A program made the translations under genes and the position numbers. The notes beneath the pieces were generated by a model. The model was not told the DNA's origin and did not search any database. It worked only from the letters and a program-made list of their open reading frames with translations. 64,000 bases of DNA from CALVGQ01 sp031551965 (GTDB lineage Bacteria; Bacillota_I; Bacilli_A; Erysipelotrichales; Erysipelotrichaceae): positions 53,824 through 117,823 of the forward strand of contig JAVBMW010000002.1 in the NCBI GenBank assembly GCA_031551965.1, read 5' to 3'. This document shows positions 25,566-35,060 of the stretch, in pieces. Numbering within the stretch: the stretch's first letter is position 1; each line of letters starts with the position of its first letter.

Positions 25566-27543
25566 ATTTTTTTATCTCCTCCATCATTTCTAGTTCACTC
25601 ATCGTTTTTACGCCAAGTTCTGATGCCTTACTTAATTTAGAACCTGCATTATCACCATAAATAACTAAATCTGTTTTTTTAGAAACACTTCCTGAAACTT
25701 TCGCTCCTAATTTTTCTAATAAGCTTTCTGCATCTTGACGTGTATAAAGTTGAAGACTCCCTGTCAATACAATCGTTTTTCCAGTAAACAAACTTTCTAT
25801 TTTTTCTTGAATTTCCGATTCCATTTTTACATTTTTTGATTTTAAAAATTCGATCATTTCTTTATGCTTGCTTTCATTAAAGAAGTGGACAATCCCCTGT
25901 GCTGTAATTGAACCAATATCTTTAATATCCTGTAATTCTTCAACAGTTGCATTCATTAAGGCATCAATAGAACCATAGCGGTCAGCTAATATTTTAGCCG
26001 CTTTTTCACCAACTTGGCGTATTCCTAAACCAGACAGTACTTTTTCTAGACCATTTTGTTTTGATGATTCGATTGCTTCGATTAAGTTATCATATGATTT
26101 TTGTCCAAATTTTGGTGTATTTAAGATTTCTTCCTTGTGCTCATCAAGACGGAATATATCTTCGATCGAATTGAGCCATCCCGAGTTATGGAATGCTTCA
26201 ACTTTTTTGATTCCCAAACCATCGATATTCATCGCCGAACGACTCGCAAAATGGGCAATCGATTCTACAACTCGAGCTGGACAATCAAGGTTGATGCAAT
26301 ATGTATGAGCTTCATCCTCATATCGATGAAGTGGTTCACCACAGACCGGACAAGTCGTTGGGAACTTATAAACTAATTGGGTTCCATCGCGCTCTTCAGG
26401 GCAGCTAGCGACTACTTCTGGAATGATATCTCCGGCTTTTCTGACAACGACGATATCACCGATCCTTATATCTTTTTGAGCGATCATATCTTCATTATGT
26501 AACTGCGCAAAACCCACTTTCGTTCCTGCTAAAAAAACTTGGGTCAACTGTGCATTAGGAGTACACTTTCCAGTTCGTCCTACAGTCACAAAAATATCTT
26601 CTAAACGTGTTTTAACTTCTTCGGCTTTAAATTTATAGGCAACCGCCCATTTAGGTACTTTGATCGTATACCCTAATGTCCGTTGCATTTCATGATCATT
26701 CACTTTGATCACAACTCCATCGATATCAAAAGGCAACTTGTAACGAAGCTCTGTGATTTCTTCTATAAAGTTCCAGACCTCTTCAATGTTGTCGCAAAGA
26801 CGAGTCGTATCACTTACTTTAAATCCTAGCTCTTTTAACCACATCAAAGAATCATAATGGGTCGCTAGTCCATAATCCTCACCATCAGGTAAATGATACC
26901 AAAAGCCATCCAAGCCGCGTTTTGCCGCAATCGATGAATCCAATTGTCGAACTGTACCCGCTGCTGCATTTCGACAGTTAGCTAATAATTCTTCACCATT
27001 TTCTTCTCTTTGTTTATTCAACTTTTCAAACACTTTTTTAGGCATATAAACTTCACCGCGAAGTTCAATATCTCTTTTGTATGAAATACTCATTGGTACA
27101 GATTTGATCGTTTTTATATTATGAGTGACATCTTCTCCCACTTCACCATCACCACGAGTTAATGCTTGATAAAATTGTCCATTTTTATAATGAAGTGACA
27201 TGGCAAGTCCATCGATTTTGCACTCCGCAACATATTGACAAGGACCGATTTCTCTTTCAACTTTTGCCGCAAAATCTTTTACTTCCTCTTCGTTAAAAAC
27301 ATTGCCAAGAGAAAGCATCGGACGAATATGTTTAACTTTAATGAACTCATCTAAAACTTGCCCACCAATTCTTTGAGTTGGACTATTGGGGTCATAGGCT
27401 TCAGGATGTTGACTCTCTAAAACGATCAGCTCCCTTAATAGCTGATCATATTCTAAATCACTGATCGTTGGCTTATCCAATACGTGATATTCATAATTAT
27501 AGCGATTCAATAATTGACGTAATTCGAGTATTCTTTCGCTCAT
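25555..27543 (-). CDS. ligA: NAD-dependent DNA ligase
   Basis: Seals nicks in replication and repair using NAD. The 662-residue protein has the usual order: Ia domain (NRYNYEYHVLDKP), adenylation domain with active-site Lys in CKIDGLA, OB fold, zinc finger (CPVCGEPL ... CINLDCPA), helix-hairpin-helix repeats (about 450-560) and a C-terminal BRCT domain (TGKTIVLTGSLQ). The start was set at ATG 27543, which has GGAGG before it, rather than an ATG four codons earlier that forms part of that site. In related genomes pcrA lies directly upstream; here two extra genes intervene. Confidence 0.97.
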   Translation of the reverse strand: MSERILELRQLLNRYNYEYHVLDKPTISDLEYDQLLRELIVLESQHPEAYDPNSPTQRIGGQVLDEFIKVKHIRPMLSLGNVFNEEEVKDFAAKVEREIGPCQYVAECKIDGLAMSLHYKNGQFYQALTRGDGEVGEDVTHNIKTIKSVPMSISYKRDIELRGEVYMPKKVFEKLNKQREENGEELLANCRNAAAGTVRQLDSSIAAKRGLDGFWYHLPDGEDYGLATHYDSLMWLKELGFKVSDTTRLCDNIEEVWNFIEEITELRYKLPFDIDGVVIKVNDHEMQRTLGYTIKVPKWAVAYKFKAEEVKTRLEDIFVTVGRTGKCTPNAQLTQVFLAGTKVGFAQLHNEDMIAQKDIRIGDIVVVRKAGDIIPEVVASCPEERDGTQLVYKFPTTCPVCGEPLHRYEDEAHTYCINLDCPARVVESIAHFASRSAMNIDGLGIKKVEAFHNSGWLNSIEDIFRLDEHKEEILNTPKFGQKSYDNLIEAIESSKQNGLEKVLSGLGIRQVGEKAAKILADRYGSIDALMNATVEELQDIKDIGSITAQGIVHFFNESKHKEMIEFLKSKNVKMESEIQEKIESLFTGKTIVLTGSLQLYTRQDAESLLEKLGAKVSGSVSKKTDLVIYGDNAGSKLSKASELGVKTMSELEMMEEIKKYEI

Positions 27544-27698
27544 AAGTTCCTCCATAGTTTTACACCTTATTATAGCACAGAAACTTCATTCTTACTTACA
27601 AGAAATAAATGAAGTTTCAAAACATTTTACGCGTTTAAACGTTCTATATAAACATTAAATTTCAGATTTAGTACTTATAAATATCGAATCAGAGAAAA

Positions 27699-27722
27699 GC
27701 ACCTAATTATAAAATCAGGTGC
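27699..27722 (-). terminator. Terminator of the acyltransferase-like gene
   Basis: GCACCT and AGGTGC arms; on the minus strand the T run TTTTCTC follows. Confidence 0.7.
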
Positions 27723-27727
27723 TACAT

Positions 27728-28588
27728 TTAACATTTTTTAATGCCACATCCAACGCCAAATATTTCAGGCTGCTCAAATGCCATTTTTTGAAGTGATGAC
27801 ATTTGACTTAATACCGTTTTAGGTCTTTTTTTCTTTCCAAATAAACGTACCATCGCATCTTCTCTATCAGCTACTTGACCTACAATATCAAAATAACTTG
27901 CAAATTTTTTTATATTGCTGCTATCATTCATCTCATTAATCATTGGCGGATACAATAACCAACTATAACAAAGAAATGCTTGATAAGAATAATTCGGAAA
28001 ATAGCACGCAAAGAATTGTTTCGCTTCAGTAAAAGAACGCTCAATAGCTTTTATGGATAAATCAGCACGCTCTTGAACATGCACGTTCAAAATTGGTGCA
28101 CCTGGTGCAAGCTGTTCTTTCAAAGTTGAATCAAAAATCATATATCTTTTACCTAGCAACTCTTGATCCAAATAAATCATTTCTCTTAATTGAAATTGTA
28201 ATGAATGCAATTTAAATATTTGCATACCAAACAAATGCCTAAACCAAATGACATCATCTTTAGTTAATCCAAGATTATTTGTTTTTTCAAAGTAAATCTG
28301 CGAGCGTAAAGTTACATCTTGAATCGTATTGATAAACACTTGTAAAGGAATTCCTTTTTTCTCAAATTGTTTTTTTAAATCGATAAGTTTTACACAAATA
28401 ACTACTAAGCGCATAAATGCACTTTTAGAACATAATTCAAAATTCGGAAATTCATTTTCGTAAGCTGTAACACTTAAAAACATTATCTTTTTTTTATTTC
28501 TAAATGCATAATTTGAAATTGTTTCTTGATCATTTCGATCAAAATTTAAAGCTATTAAAATCTCAGTCAGTTCATTTTTATTGTTCAA
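27728..28588 (-). CDS. NAT_N/GNAT_C-like acyltransferase domain protein
   Basis: A 286-residue protein that I match to the two-domain N-acyltransferase-like family (NAT_N plus GNAT_C, formerly DUF5596). Supporting stretches are GIPLQVFINTIQDVTLRSQ, WFRHLFGMQIFKLHSLQFQL, the VLNVHVQE strand of the GNAT half, and CYSWLLYPPMI. Some family members acylate peptide natural products; for most, the substrate is unknown. It ends in GCGIKKC, with two cysteines in the last six residues. A 14-codon ORF with a strong ribosome site lies 73 bases upstream on the same strand. It sits between ligA and pcrA, where related genomes usually have no gene. Confidence 0.65.
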   Translation of the reverse strand: MNNKNELTEILIALNFDRNDQETISNYAFRNKKKIMFLSVTAYENEFPNFELCSKSAFMRLVVICVKLIDLKKQFEKKGIPLQVFINTIQDVTLRSQIYFEKTNNLGLTKDDVIWFRHLFGMQIFKLHSLQFQLREMIYLDQELLGKRYMIFDSTLKEQLAPGAPILNVHVQERADLSIKAIERSFTEAKQFFACYFPNYSYQAFLCYSWLLYPPMINEMNDSSNIKKFASYFDIVGQVADREDAMVRLFGKKKRPKTVLSQMSSLQKMAFEQPEIFGVGCGIKKC

Positions 28589-28661
28589 GTTTCTCTCCTA
28601 TATTCCTTAGAATAATTTTTCATGCTCAAAATATTCAACAGAAACCTTTGAACATGCTTTT

Positions 28662-28706
28662 TTAAAACAGTACTTCCTCTTTTGATTTTAATATATATTT
28701 TTTCAT
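28662..28706 (-). CDS. Tiny ORF, 14 residues, upstream of the acyltransferase-like gene
   Basis: ATG at 28706 after AAGGAGGAATGTGTT, an excellent ribosome site with good spacing. The product reads MKKYILKSKEEVLF and stops inside TTTTAAAAAA. Loss of one base in this run would extend it by 18 residues (KKACSKVSVEYFEHEKLF) to a stop at 28607. It may be a peptide gene, a leader peptide or a remnant. Confidence 0.4.
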   Translation of the reverse strand: MKKYILKSKEEVLF

Positions 28707-28772
28707 AACACATTCCTCCTTATGATAAAACTTAGTTTCTTTATATTTTATCGATATGCTCAGTATATCAAA

Positions 28773-28800
28773 AAAAACGTCCGATTCAATAACCAGACGC
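28773..28800 (-). terminator. Terminator of the pcrA operon
   Basis: On the minus strand CGTCTGG and CGGACG arms are followed by eight T. Confidence 0.65.
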
Positions 28801-28814
28801 AAAAATAAGTTTAA

Positions 28815-29279
28815 TTAAAGACATTGTTTATAGCTTTCCAGCGAAATTTTAATATGACTATACGCAAAAATAATCGCAGTACTACTCAGTAATGGATTCA
28901 AGGTCAATAATCCGGTCGATACAAAAACAAATGAAGGCAGAACTGCCATTGGAACCGGAATAATTCGAGGGCAAAATAAGTCGATCATGTGTCTGCCTTG
29001 TTTGAAATAAATAAACCAGCACAGCCAATACAAAAGAATACAACTGATCATGATAAATAACCATAAAAGGAATAAGATTGAACTACGAAAACTAAATCCA
29101 AATGGTTCAATGATAACACACATTAGAAACATACTTCCATATCGACCGACTTGTTCAAAAATTTCTAACATTTTGTTTTGTTTAAGTTTGATAGATTCGA
29201 CCATCGGAAAAAATGCCGAAAATAAATTAGGTATAAAAATCGCAATCATGACGATCGCTGGGATCCAAGTAAATTTCAT
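28815..29279 (-). CDS. Hypothetical membrane protein, 154 residues
   Basis: Not recognised by name. It has four hydrophobic helices (about 4-20, 48-68, 69-95 and 108-140) and few polar stretches. The ATG overlaps the pcrA stop (TAATG), so it is translated with the helicase, and a terminator follows. No motif suggests a function; the association with pcrA may be only positional. Confidence 0.7.
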   Translation of the reverse strand: MKFTWIPAIVMIAIFIPNLFSAFFPMVESIKLKQNKMLEIFEQVGRYGSMFLMCVIIEPFGFSFRSSILFLLWLFIMISCILLYWLCWFIYFKQGRHMIDLFCPRIIPVPMAVLPSFVFVSTGLLTLNPLLSSTAIIFAYSHIKISLESYKQCL

Positions 29280-31435
29280 TATTTTTCAACCTTTTGAATT
29301 GATGGATGAGTCGCAATGATTTTCTTGACACCATGTGGGAAATCAAAGGCTATTTGTAACACACCACCTTCAAGTTTTATAACTACCCCTTCACCAAAAA
29401 CACCATGGAGGATCTTATCTCCTTTTTTATATGTGTTTTTTAAACGCTTCTCTAAATGATTTTCAAATGGTTGATCATCCAAAAACAAGGCCGAAGGTAA
29501 CACAACTTCTTTTGGTCTGCCTGTATCAAAGGATGCCCCAATATGTTCAATAAAACTCACATCCACTTCATCAATAAAACGAGAACGGACACGATTTTTA
29601 TTTAAGACAAAACTAAACCCAGTTGCTTCACTGATATACAATTTTTCTTTAGCCCGAGTCATCGCAACATAAGCTAAACGTCGTTCTTCTTCTACACCTT
29701 TTAAGCCTTCCTGCATGGAGCGATCACTTGGGAAAATACCATCTGACATACTACAAATAAAGACTGTATCAAATTCTAATCCTTTGGATGCATGGATCGT
29801 CATCATCTGAACAGCCTGCCCCATTTCAACTTCACTCTTATCCCCATATAAAGAAACTAATTGTAAATACTCATCGAGCGTACTTTCAGGATAATTTACA
29901 GTAAAACTTTGAACGTCATTGATCAATTCTTTCAAGTTTTCTAAACGTTCCGTTTCATTATCGGTTTCCAACATTTGACGATAACCACTATCATCCAATA
30001 CCATTTCCAATAACTTGTATATTTCAGTTGTTTCTTTCTTTGTGCGCCACTTTTCAACCATTGCCACAAAACTATCCATAGCACTTTGAACTTTACCACT
30101 AAATAATTTATGGTTTTTCAGTGCTTCATACATTGAACTATCGTCTGCTCTGGCAGCCGCTAAAATCGCATCCATTCCTTTATTTCCAAGACCACGACGA
30201 GGATTATTGATGATCCGCATAAAAGCTAGATCATCAGCACCTTCGATCATTCTTAAATAACACAATGCATCTTTAACTTCAGCTCGCTCATAGAACTTGA
30301 CTCCACCATAAAGTATGTAAGGAATTCTTTCTTCCAAAAGCGCTTTTTCTATTGCTCGAGAAACATAAGCAGCTCTAAATAAAATCGCAATATTTTTGTA
30401 TTCTTTTCCAAATTGATGTAATTCTTTAATTTTACTAGCGATCCATCTAGCTTCATATTCTTCTGATGCACTTGTATAGTGTGTGATTTTATCTTGCCCT
30501 GGTCTACTTGTGAACAGATCCTTTTCCACCCTGAACTTGTTGTATTGGATCACACTGTTCGCCGCCCCTAATATTTGTGGAGTCGAACGATAATTTTGAT
30601 TCAACACGATCGTTTCAAGCGGTCCAAAATCTTTTTCAAAATTCATAATGATGTTGACATCAGCACCTCGCCAAGTATAGATCGTTTGGTCAGGATCACC
30701 CACGACATAAACTGCATTGTTTACCCCTGCAAGTTGTTTAATAAGTTTGTATTGAATATTATCGATATCTTGAAACTCATCCACATGGATATGAGTAAAT
30801 CGTTTCTGCCATTTATTTAACACCTCGGCAAACCTGGAAAACATTTTAACTGTCACTAAAAGGAGATCATCAAAATCCAAAGCATACAGTTTATTTTGCC
30901 TGTTTACATAGTACTCATATACTCTAGCTTTATTCTTTTCTTTTTCAATATTTCCTGCGTACATATAGGCTCTTTCAACATCTACTTCAGCACCCTTATT
31001 ATTTCCAATGTAATCCAAAAGAGAACCATATGAATAATTCTTTATATCAAGATTGAATTCCTTTAAAGCTTCTTTTAATATCGCCTTTTGATCATCTGAA
31101 TCCATCACTGTAAAATTACGTGGCGTTCCCATACAATGAATATCTTCTCTTAAAATACGTACACATAATGAGTGAATTGTCGATATCCAAACCTCTGTCC
31201 CTGTTTCATGTAAAAAACGACGAACACGATCTTTCATCTCATTCGCTGCCTTATTAGTAAAAGTAATCGCTAATATTTTATTAGCGTAGGTAATTTTGTT
31301 TTCAACTAAATAGCTAATACGAGTCGTTAAAACTCTCGTTTTTCCCGAACCTGCACCCGCAATAATACGTACATACTGACTGTTTGTCACTACTGCCTTT
31401 TTTTGATTTTCATTCAATTGATCTAAATAATTCAT
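29279..31435 (-). CDS. pcrA: UvrD/PcrA-type DNA helicase
   Basis: A superfamily 1A 3'-5' helicase of 718 residues acting in nucleotide excision repair, recombination control and rolling-circle replication. Visible motifs are Walker A GAGSGKTRVL near 27-36, motif II VDEFQDID, motif III VVGDPDQTIYTWRGA, motif IV QNYRSTPQIL, motif V TIHASKGLEFD and motif VI RLAYVAMTRAKEKLY. The C-terminal tail (GDKILHGVFGEGVVIKLEGG) is the Tudor-like domain that in PcrA contacts RNA polymerase. Full length. It leads the short operon with the membrane protein. Confidence 0.96.
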   Translation of the reverse strand: MNYLDQLNENQKKAVVTNSQYVRIIAGAGSGKTRVLTTRISYLVENKITYANKILAITFTNKAANEMKDRVRRFLHETGTEVWISTIHSLCVRILREDIHCMGTPRNFTVMDSDDQKAILKEALKEFNLDIKNYSYGSLLDYIGNNKGAEVDVERAYMYAGNIEKEKNKARVYEYYVNRQNKLYALDFDDLLLVTVKMFSRFAEVLNKWQKRFTHIHVDEFQDIDNIQYKLIKQLAGVNNAVYVVGDPDQTIYTWRGADVNIIMNFEKDFGPLETIVLNQNYRSTPQILGAANSVIQYNKFRVEKDLFTSRPGQDKITHYTSASEEYEARWIASKIKELHQFGKEYKNIAILFRAAYVSRAIEKALLEERIPYILYGGVKFYERAEVKDALCYLRMIEGADDLAFMRIINNPRRGLGNKGMDAILAAARADDSSMYEALKNHKLFSGKVQSAMDSFVAMVEKWRTKKETTEIYKLLEMVLDDSGYRQMLETDNETERLENLKELINDVQSFTVNYPESTLDEYLQLVSLYGDKSEVEMGQAVQMMTIHASKGLEFDTVFICSMSDGIFPSDRSMQEGLKGVEEERRLAYVAMTRAKEKLYISEATGFSFVLNKNRVRSRFIDEVDVSFIEHIGASFDTGRPKEVVLPSALFLDDQPFENHLEKRLKNTYKKGDKILHGVFGEGVVIKLEGGVLQIAFDFPHGVKKIIATHPSIQKVEK

Positions 31436-31553
31436 GAAAGCACCTCGTTAAAATATTATATCAAAAACTCGCCTGTAGTCATAGAGTTATTCTTCAAACG
31501 TAACAATTTCACATGAAATTAGTTTATAATAGATTTAAGAAATGAGGTCACTT

Positions 31554-32258
31554 ATGATACAGAAAAATGATGTCGTATGCATAACTGGGGCAACAGATGG
31601 ATTAGGCCGTAGTTTAACGATCCAATTAAGTCAATTAGGAATGAATTTGATACTTTGCGGTCGTAGTCAAGAAAAAATGAATTCATTACTAAAAGAATTA
31701 AACCCAAACATAAAAATTGCTTATGAGTGTTTTGATTTAACAGATTTTGATCGGATAAATCCATTTATTTCAAAAGCAGTCTCACAAGTAGGCGAAATCG
31801 ATTGCCTTATCAACAACGCTGGAGCAAATTTAAAAAAAGATTTGATTGTTAATATTGATGAAGAGAACTTCGATATGATGATGAAATTGAATTGTTATGC
31901 ACCGCTAAAAATGATTCAATCTGTAGCTCCTTCAATGAAAGAGCGAAAAAAAGGAAATATCGTAAATATTCTTTCTTCAGTTTGTCTTCACAATATGGAA
32001 ACCATGGCAAGTTATACTGCTAGTAAACAAGCTTTCAATGCCATTCATAAAATTCTTCAAAAAGAATTAAGAGAAGATCATATCAGCGTGCTAGGAGTTT
32101 ATCCCGGAGGTATCGATACTAATTTTAGGACAGTTGAGCGTCCTGATTATTTATCTGCTGATACTGTCGCAAGACTTATCATCACCAATATTACGCAGGA
32201 AAATGAGGCTTCTGTTCAGGAGCTTGTCTTACGACCTTTTGTCGAATCAAATTATTAA
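31554..32258 (+). CDS. SDR-family oxidoreductase
   Basis: A short-chain dehydrogenase of 234 residues with cofactor motif TGATDGLG, NNAGANLKK, the catalytic Ser in NILSSV and YTASK. PGGIDTNF follows the active site. Substrate unknown. ATG 31554 was chosen as start because GAGGTC lies before it; an upstream in-frame ATG overlaps that site. A TATAAT at 31525-31530 could be its -10 box. It is followed by a clear terminator and is a single-gene unit, divergent from pcrA. Confidence 0.88.
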   Translation: MIQKNDVVCITGATDGLGRSLTIQLSQLGMNLILCGRSQEKMNSLLKELNPNIKIAYECFDLTDFDRINPFISKAVSQVGEIDCLINNAGANLKKDLIVNIDEENFDMMMKLNCYAPLKMIQSVAPSMKERKKGNIVNILSSVCLHNMETMASYTASKQAFNAIHKILQKELREDHISVLGVYPGGIDTNFRTVERPDYLSADTVARLIITNITQENEASVQELVLRPFVESNY

Positions 32259-32259
32259 G

Positions 32260-32282
32260 CAGTGATCAATGATCACTGTTTT
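32260..32282 (+). terminator. Terminator of the SDR gene
   Basis: Perfect CAGTGATC and GATCACTG arms around AAT, then TTTTCATTTTT. Confidence 0.75.
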
Positions 32283-32410
32283 CATTTTTTAGCGATAATT
32301 GATTCAATTGTGAATAATACTAGTTGTTTTCTTTTCAAATTCTTCATATTTAATTAATTTATTAAATACATTGAGTCGTGCTATAATAAATCAGTAAGGA
32401 GTATTATCAC

Positions 32411-33286
32411 ATGAGAATTATTGCGGATAAATGGCTTGATTATGAATGCCTCGATGCAGGAGATGGCGAAAAATTAGAACGTTGGAATGACATCATTTTA
32501 CGACGTCCTGATCCCCAAGCTGTCTGGTCAAAACAAGTCTTAAATAAAAAATGGACCGATGTCCACGGTCACTATTTCAGATCAAGTCATGGTGGCGGAA
32601 ACTGGCAATTCAATAAAAGAGTTCCTGAGTTTTGGACCATTCAATACAAAGAATTGACATTCAAAGTTAGCCCTACTGGATTTAAGCACACTGGACTATT
32701 TCCAGAACAAGCGGTCAACTGGGACTGGATGCAGGATAAAATTAAAAATAGTAAACTGAAAGAAATACGTGTTTTAAATCTTTTCGCCTATACGGGAGGA
32801 GCTACAATGGCTTGTAGTTCAGCAGGAGCTACTGAGGTCGTTCATGTCGATGCCTCAAAAGGAATGGTTGCTTGGGCAAAAGAAAATATGGAACTAAGCC
32901 ATTTAGAAAACAATACCATCCGTTTCATTGTTGAAGATTGTCTTAAATTTATTCAACGTGAAAAAAGAAGAGGTCGTACCTATCACGGAATCGTAATGGA
33001 TCCACCAAGTTACGGAAGAGGTCCAAGTGGTGAAATCTGGAAGTTAGAAGATCAACTCAACGAACTCATTACCAGCGCTTTAGAAATCCTTGATAAAGAC
33101 GCTCTATTTTTCTTAGTCAATAGTTATACAACTGGTTTTTCAAGCATTGTTTTAGAAAACATGTTAAAAATGAGTATTGAAACAAAAATGCAAAGAGGAA
33201 CTACTGAAGCTGGAGAAATTGGCTTACCTTGCGGTAAAGAGCTGATTCTTCCTTGTGGAATTTTTGGAAGATGGTCCAATGATTAA
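32411..33286 (+). CDS. Class I SAM-dependent RNA methyltransferase, RlmI-like
   Basis: A 291-residue methyltransferase. The SAM-binding motif is LNLFAYTGGATMA near residue 120 with the acidic HVDAS strand end after it; the catalytic region holds MDPPSYGRG. These match the C-terminal half of the rRNA cytosine-5/large-subunit methyltransferases (RlmI/RlmK type). There is no PUA domain, so the exact target nucleotide is open. A pseudouridine synthase starts inside its last codons, so the two are coupled, consistent with an RNA-modification operon. Confidence 0.85.
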   Translation: MRIIADKWLDYECLDAGDGEKLERWNDIILRRPDPQAVWSKQVLNKKWTDVHGHYFRSSHGGGNWQFNKRVPEFWTIQYKELTFKVSPTGFKHTGLFPEQAVNWDWMQDKIKNSKLKEIRVLNLFAYTGGATMACSSAGATEVVHVDASKGMVAWAKENMELSHLENNTIRFIVEDCLKFIQREKRRGRTYHGIVMDPPSYGRGPSGEIWKLEDQLNELITSALEILDKDALFFLVNSYTTGFSSIVLENMLKMSIETKMQRGTTEAGEIGLPCGKELILPCGIFGRWSND

Positions 33287-33947
33287 TATTTTATATGAAG
33301 ATAATCATTTATTGGTAGTAGAAAAACCAGTAAATATTCCCGTTCAAGAGGACGAAAGTAAAGATGAAGATCTACTTAGCATTTTGAAGCAGTACATCAA
33401 AGAAAAGTATCAAAAACCAGGAGATGTGTTTTTAGGATTAGTTCATCGACTTGATCGTCCCGTTGGTGGTGTTATGGTTTTTGCCAGAACATCCAAAGCG
33501 GCTTCGCGTCTTAGTCAACAAATCCAAAAACAAACTTTCGAGAAAACTTATCTTGCGGTACTTTGCGGAGAATCTCGTAAACAAGAAACATTAGTTGATT
33601 ACTTAATCAAAGATAGTCGGAAAAACATCGTAAAAGTAACCAGTTCAACCAATCCCAGTGGGAAAAGAGCTGAACTTAGTTATCAATTGATATCAAAGAC
33701 AAAAGGTCTAAGTTTCGTTGAAATCGAATTGAAAACTGGTCGATCTCACCAAATAAGAGTCCAATTCGCGTCACGTTCTATGCCATTATGGGGAGATCAA
33801 CGCTACAATCAAGAAGCTATTGTCGGTCAACAAATCGCTTTGTGGGCAAATAAACTATCGATACTTCATCCTATAACGCAAGAAAAAATGACTTTTATCA
33901 GTGAAGTACCCAATACTTATCCATGGACACAATTTAGGAGGAACTAA
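33279..33947 (+). CDS. RluA-family pseudouridine synthase
   Basis: Converts uridine to pseudouridine in rRNA or tRNA. The 222-residue protein has the catalytic motif VHRLDRPVGG with its aspartate, and the later LKTGRSHQIRVQF. There is no S4 domain, as in the shorter RluA/YhcT-type enzymes. ATG 33279 was taken as start because it overlaps the methyltransferase stop (ATGATTAA); an upstream GTG is less fitting. The target site is not deducible. Confidence 0.92.
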   Translation: MINILYEDNHLLVVEKPVNIPVQEDESKDEDLLSILKQYIKEKYQKPGDVFLGLVHRLDRPVGGVMVFARTSKAASRLSQQIQKQTFEKTYLAVLCGESRKQETLVDYLIKDSRKNIVKVTSSTNPSGKRAELSYQLISKTKGLSFVEIELKTGRSHQIRVQFASRSMPLWGDQRYNQEAIVGQQIALWANKLSILHPITQEKMTFISEVPNTYPWTQFRRN

Positions 33948-33949
33948 AA

Positions 33950-35032
33950 ATGAGCCAAGTAAAAAGAAAACCAAAAAGACGTATCAAAAAAAGAGCAGTT
34001 TTAGCTCTAGTCGCTGCGGTATTATTTATCTATATTTGTTTTTCAATTCCGCCCATGCTTTCCAGCAATAAATTGAAAAAATTAGGTTATGATAAAGAAG
34101 CGATCACCTCAATAAAAAAATTAAAACTCACCAATGATTTTATTGATAATGAATGGTATTCTGATCAATTGAACGCAATGATCAAATCCGAAAATTTTGA
34201 TAAAGAACTGATTCCTTTATATCTAGTGACAAAATCTTTATCAAGTGATGATTTAAGATTATATGAAAAATTACTGAATACATATACAAAAGATCAAGTT
34301 ATTAAATTATATACCGATCTAACCTTTTATGAAATGACCCCACTTCTTGTGTTTGCGAAAATCGATGACTTGAGTTTGTATATCAATGATGTCATTGCAC
34401 ATCGTGGTGTCAACAACGCTAATAACTTCGAATTGTCTGGTAGCTACTTAAAAGGATATGAAAATATCCAACCAGTGATCAATCAAGGTAGCACAAACAT
34501 GTTAGTGAATAAACGATACCAACTAGATGCTACTTATGTCCCAGGAAATTTAGTAGATATGGGTGTTGCCTATGCCTCAAAAGGGGTTCAGATGAATAGC
34601 GAAGCTTATGATCAGTTCATCTTAATGTGCAAAGCCGCAAAAAGTCAAAATTTATCATTTTATGCTTCCAGCCCATATCGCAGTTATGAAACTCAAGCAG
34701 GTCTTTATGCAAGTTATGAGAAAAAATCAGGAACTGATAAAGCTGATACCTATTCAGCTCGTGCAGGTCATTCCGAACACCAAACAGGATTAGCTGCAGA
34801 TTTATCTACAATCAGTGGTATGGATAAATTTGGCGATACTGATGAATTCCAATGGATGTTGGCAAATGCTCATACCTATGGATGGATATATCGCTACCCA
34901 GAAGGAAAAATCAGCATCACAGGATACATTAGTGAACCTTGGCATTGGCGCTATTTAGGTGTTGAGCTTGCCACTAAAGTTTATAATTCAAATCTTACTT
35001 ATGATGAATACTATATGTTATATCTAAATTAA
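33950..35032 (+). CDS. VanY/LdcB-type D,D- or L,D-carboxypeptidase
   Basis: A membrane-anchored zinc peptidase of 360 residues that trims cell-wall stem peptides. A basic N-terminus (KRKPKRRIKKR) and one membrane helix at about 16-36 place the body outside. The M15B motifs are GHSEHQTGLAADLS (near 277-290) and EPWHWRYLG (near 327-335), giving the zinc ligands H, D and H and the catalytic Glu. The region 40-190 is helical and family-specific. A strong AGGAGGAACT precedes the start; the gene follows the pseudouridine synthase by three bases, and a terminator follows. Confidence 0.92.
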   Translation: MSQVKRKPKRRIKKRAVLALVAAVLFIYICFSIPPMLSSNKLKKLGYDKEAITSIKKLKLTNDFIDNEWYSDQLNAMIKSENFDKELIPLYLVTKSLSSDDLRLYEKLLNTYTKDQVIKLYTDLTFYEMTPLLVFAKIDDLSLYINDVIAHRGVNNANNFELSGSYLKGYENIQPVINQGSTNMLVNKRYQLDATYVPGNLVDMGVAYASKGVQMNSEAYDQFILMCKAAKSQNLSFYASSPYRSYETQAGLYASYEKKSGTDKADTYSARAGHSEHQTGLAADLSTISGMDKFGDTDEFQWMLANAHTYGWIYRYPEGKISITGYISEPWHWRYLGVELATKVYNSNLTYDEYYMLYLN

Positions 35033-35060
35033 AGAGAGCCTCTCAACCGCTCTCTTTTTC
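35033..35060. terminator. Bidirectional terminator
   Basis: AGAGAGC and GCTCTCT arms around CTCTCAACC with T run on the plus strand, between the carboxypeptidase and the convergent membrane-protein array. Confidence 0.75.
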
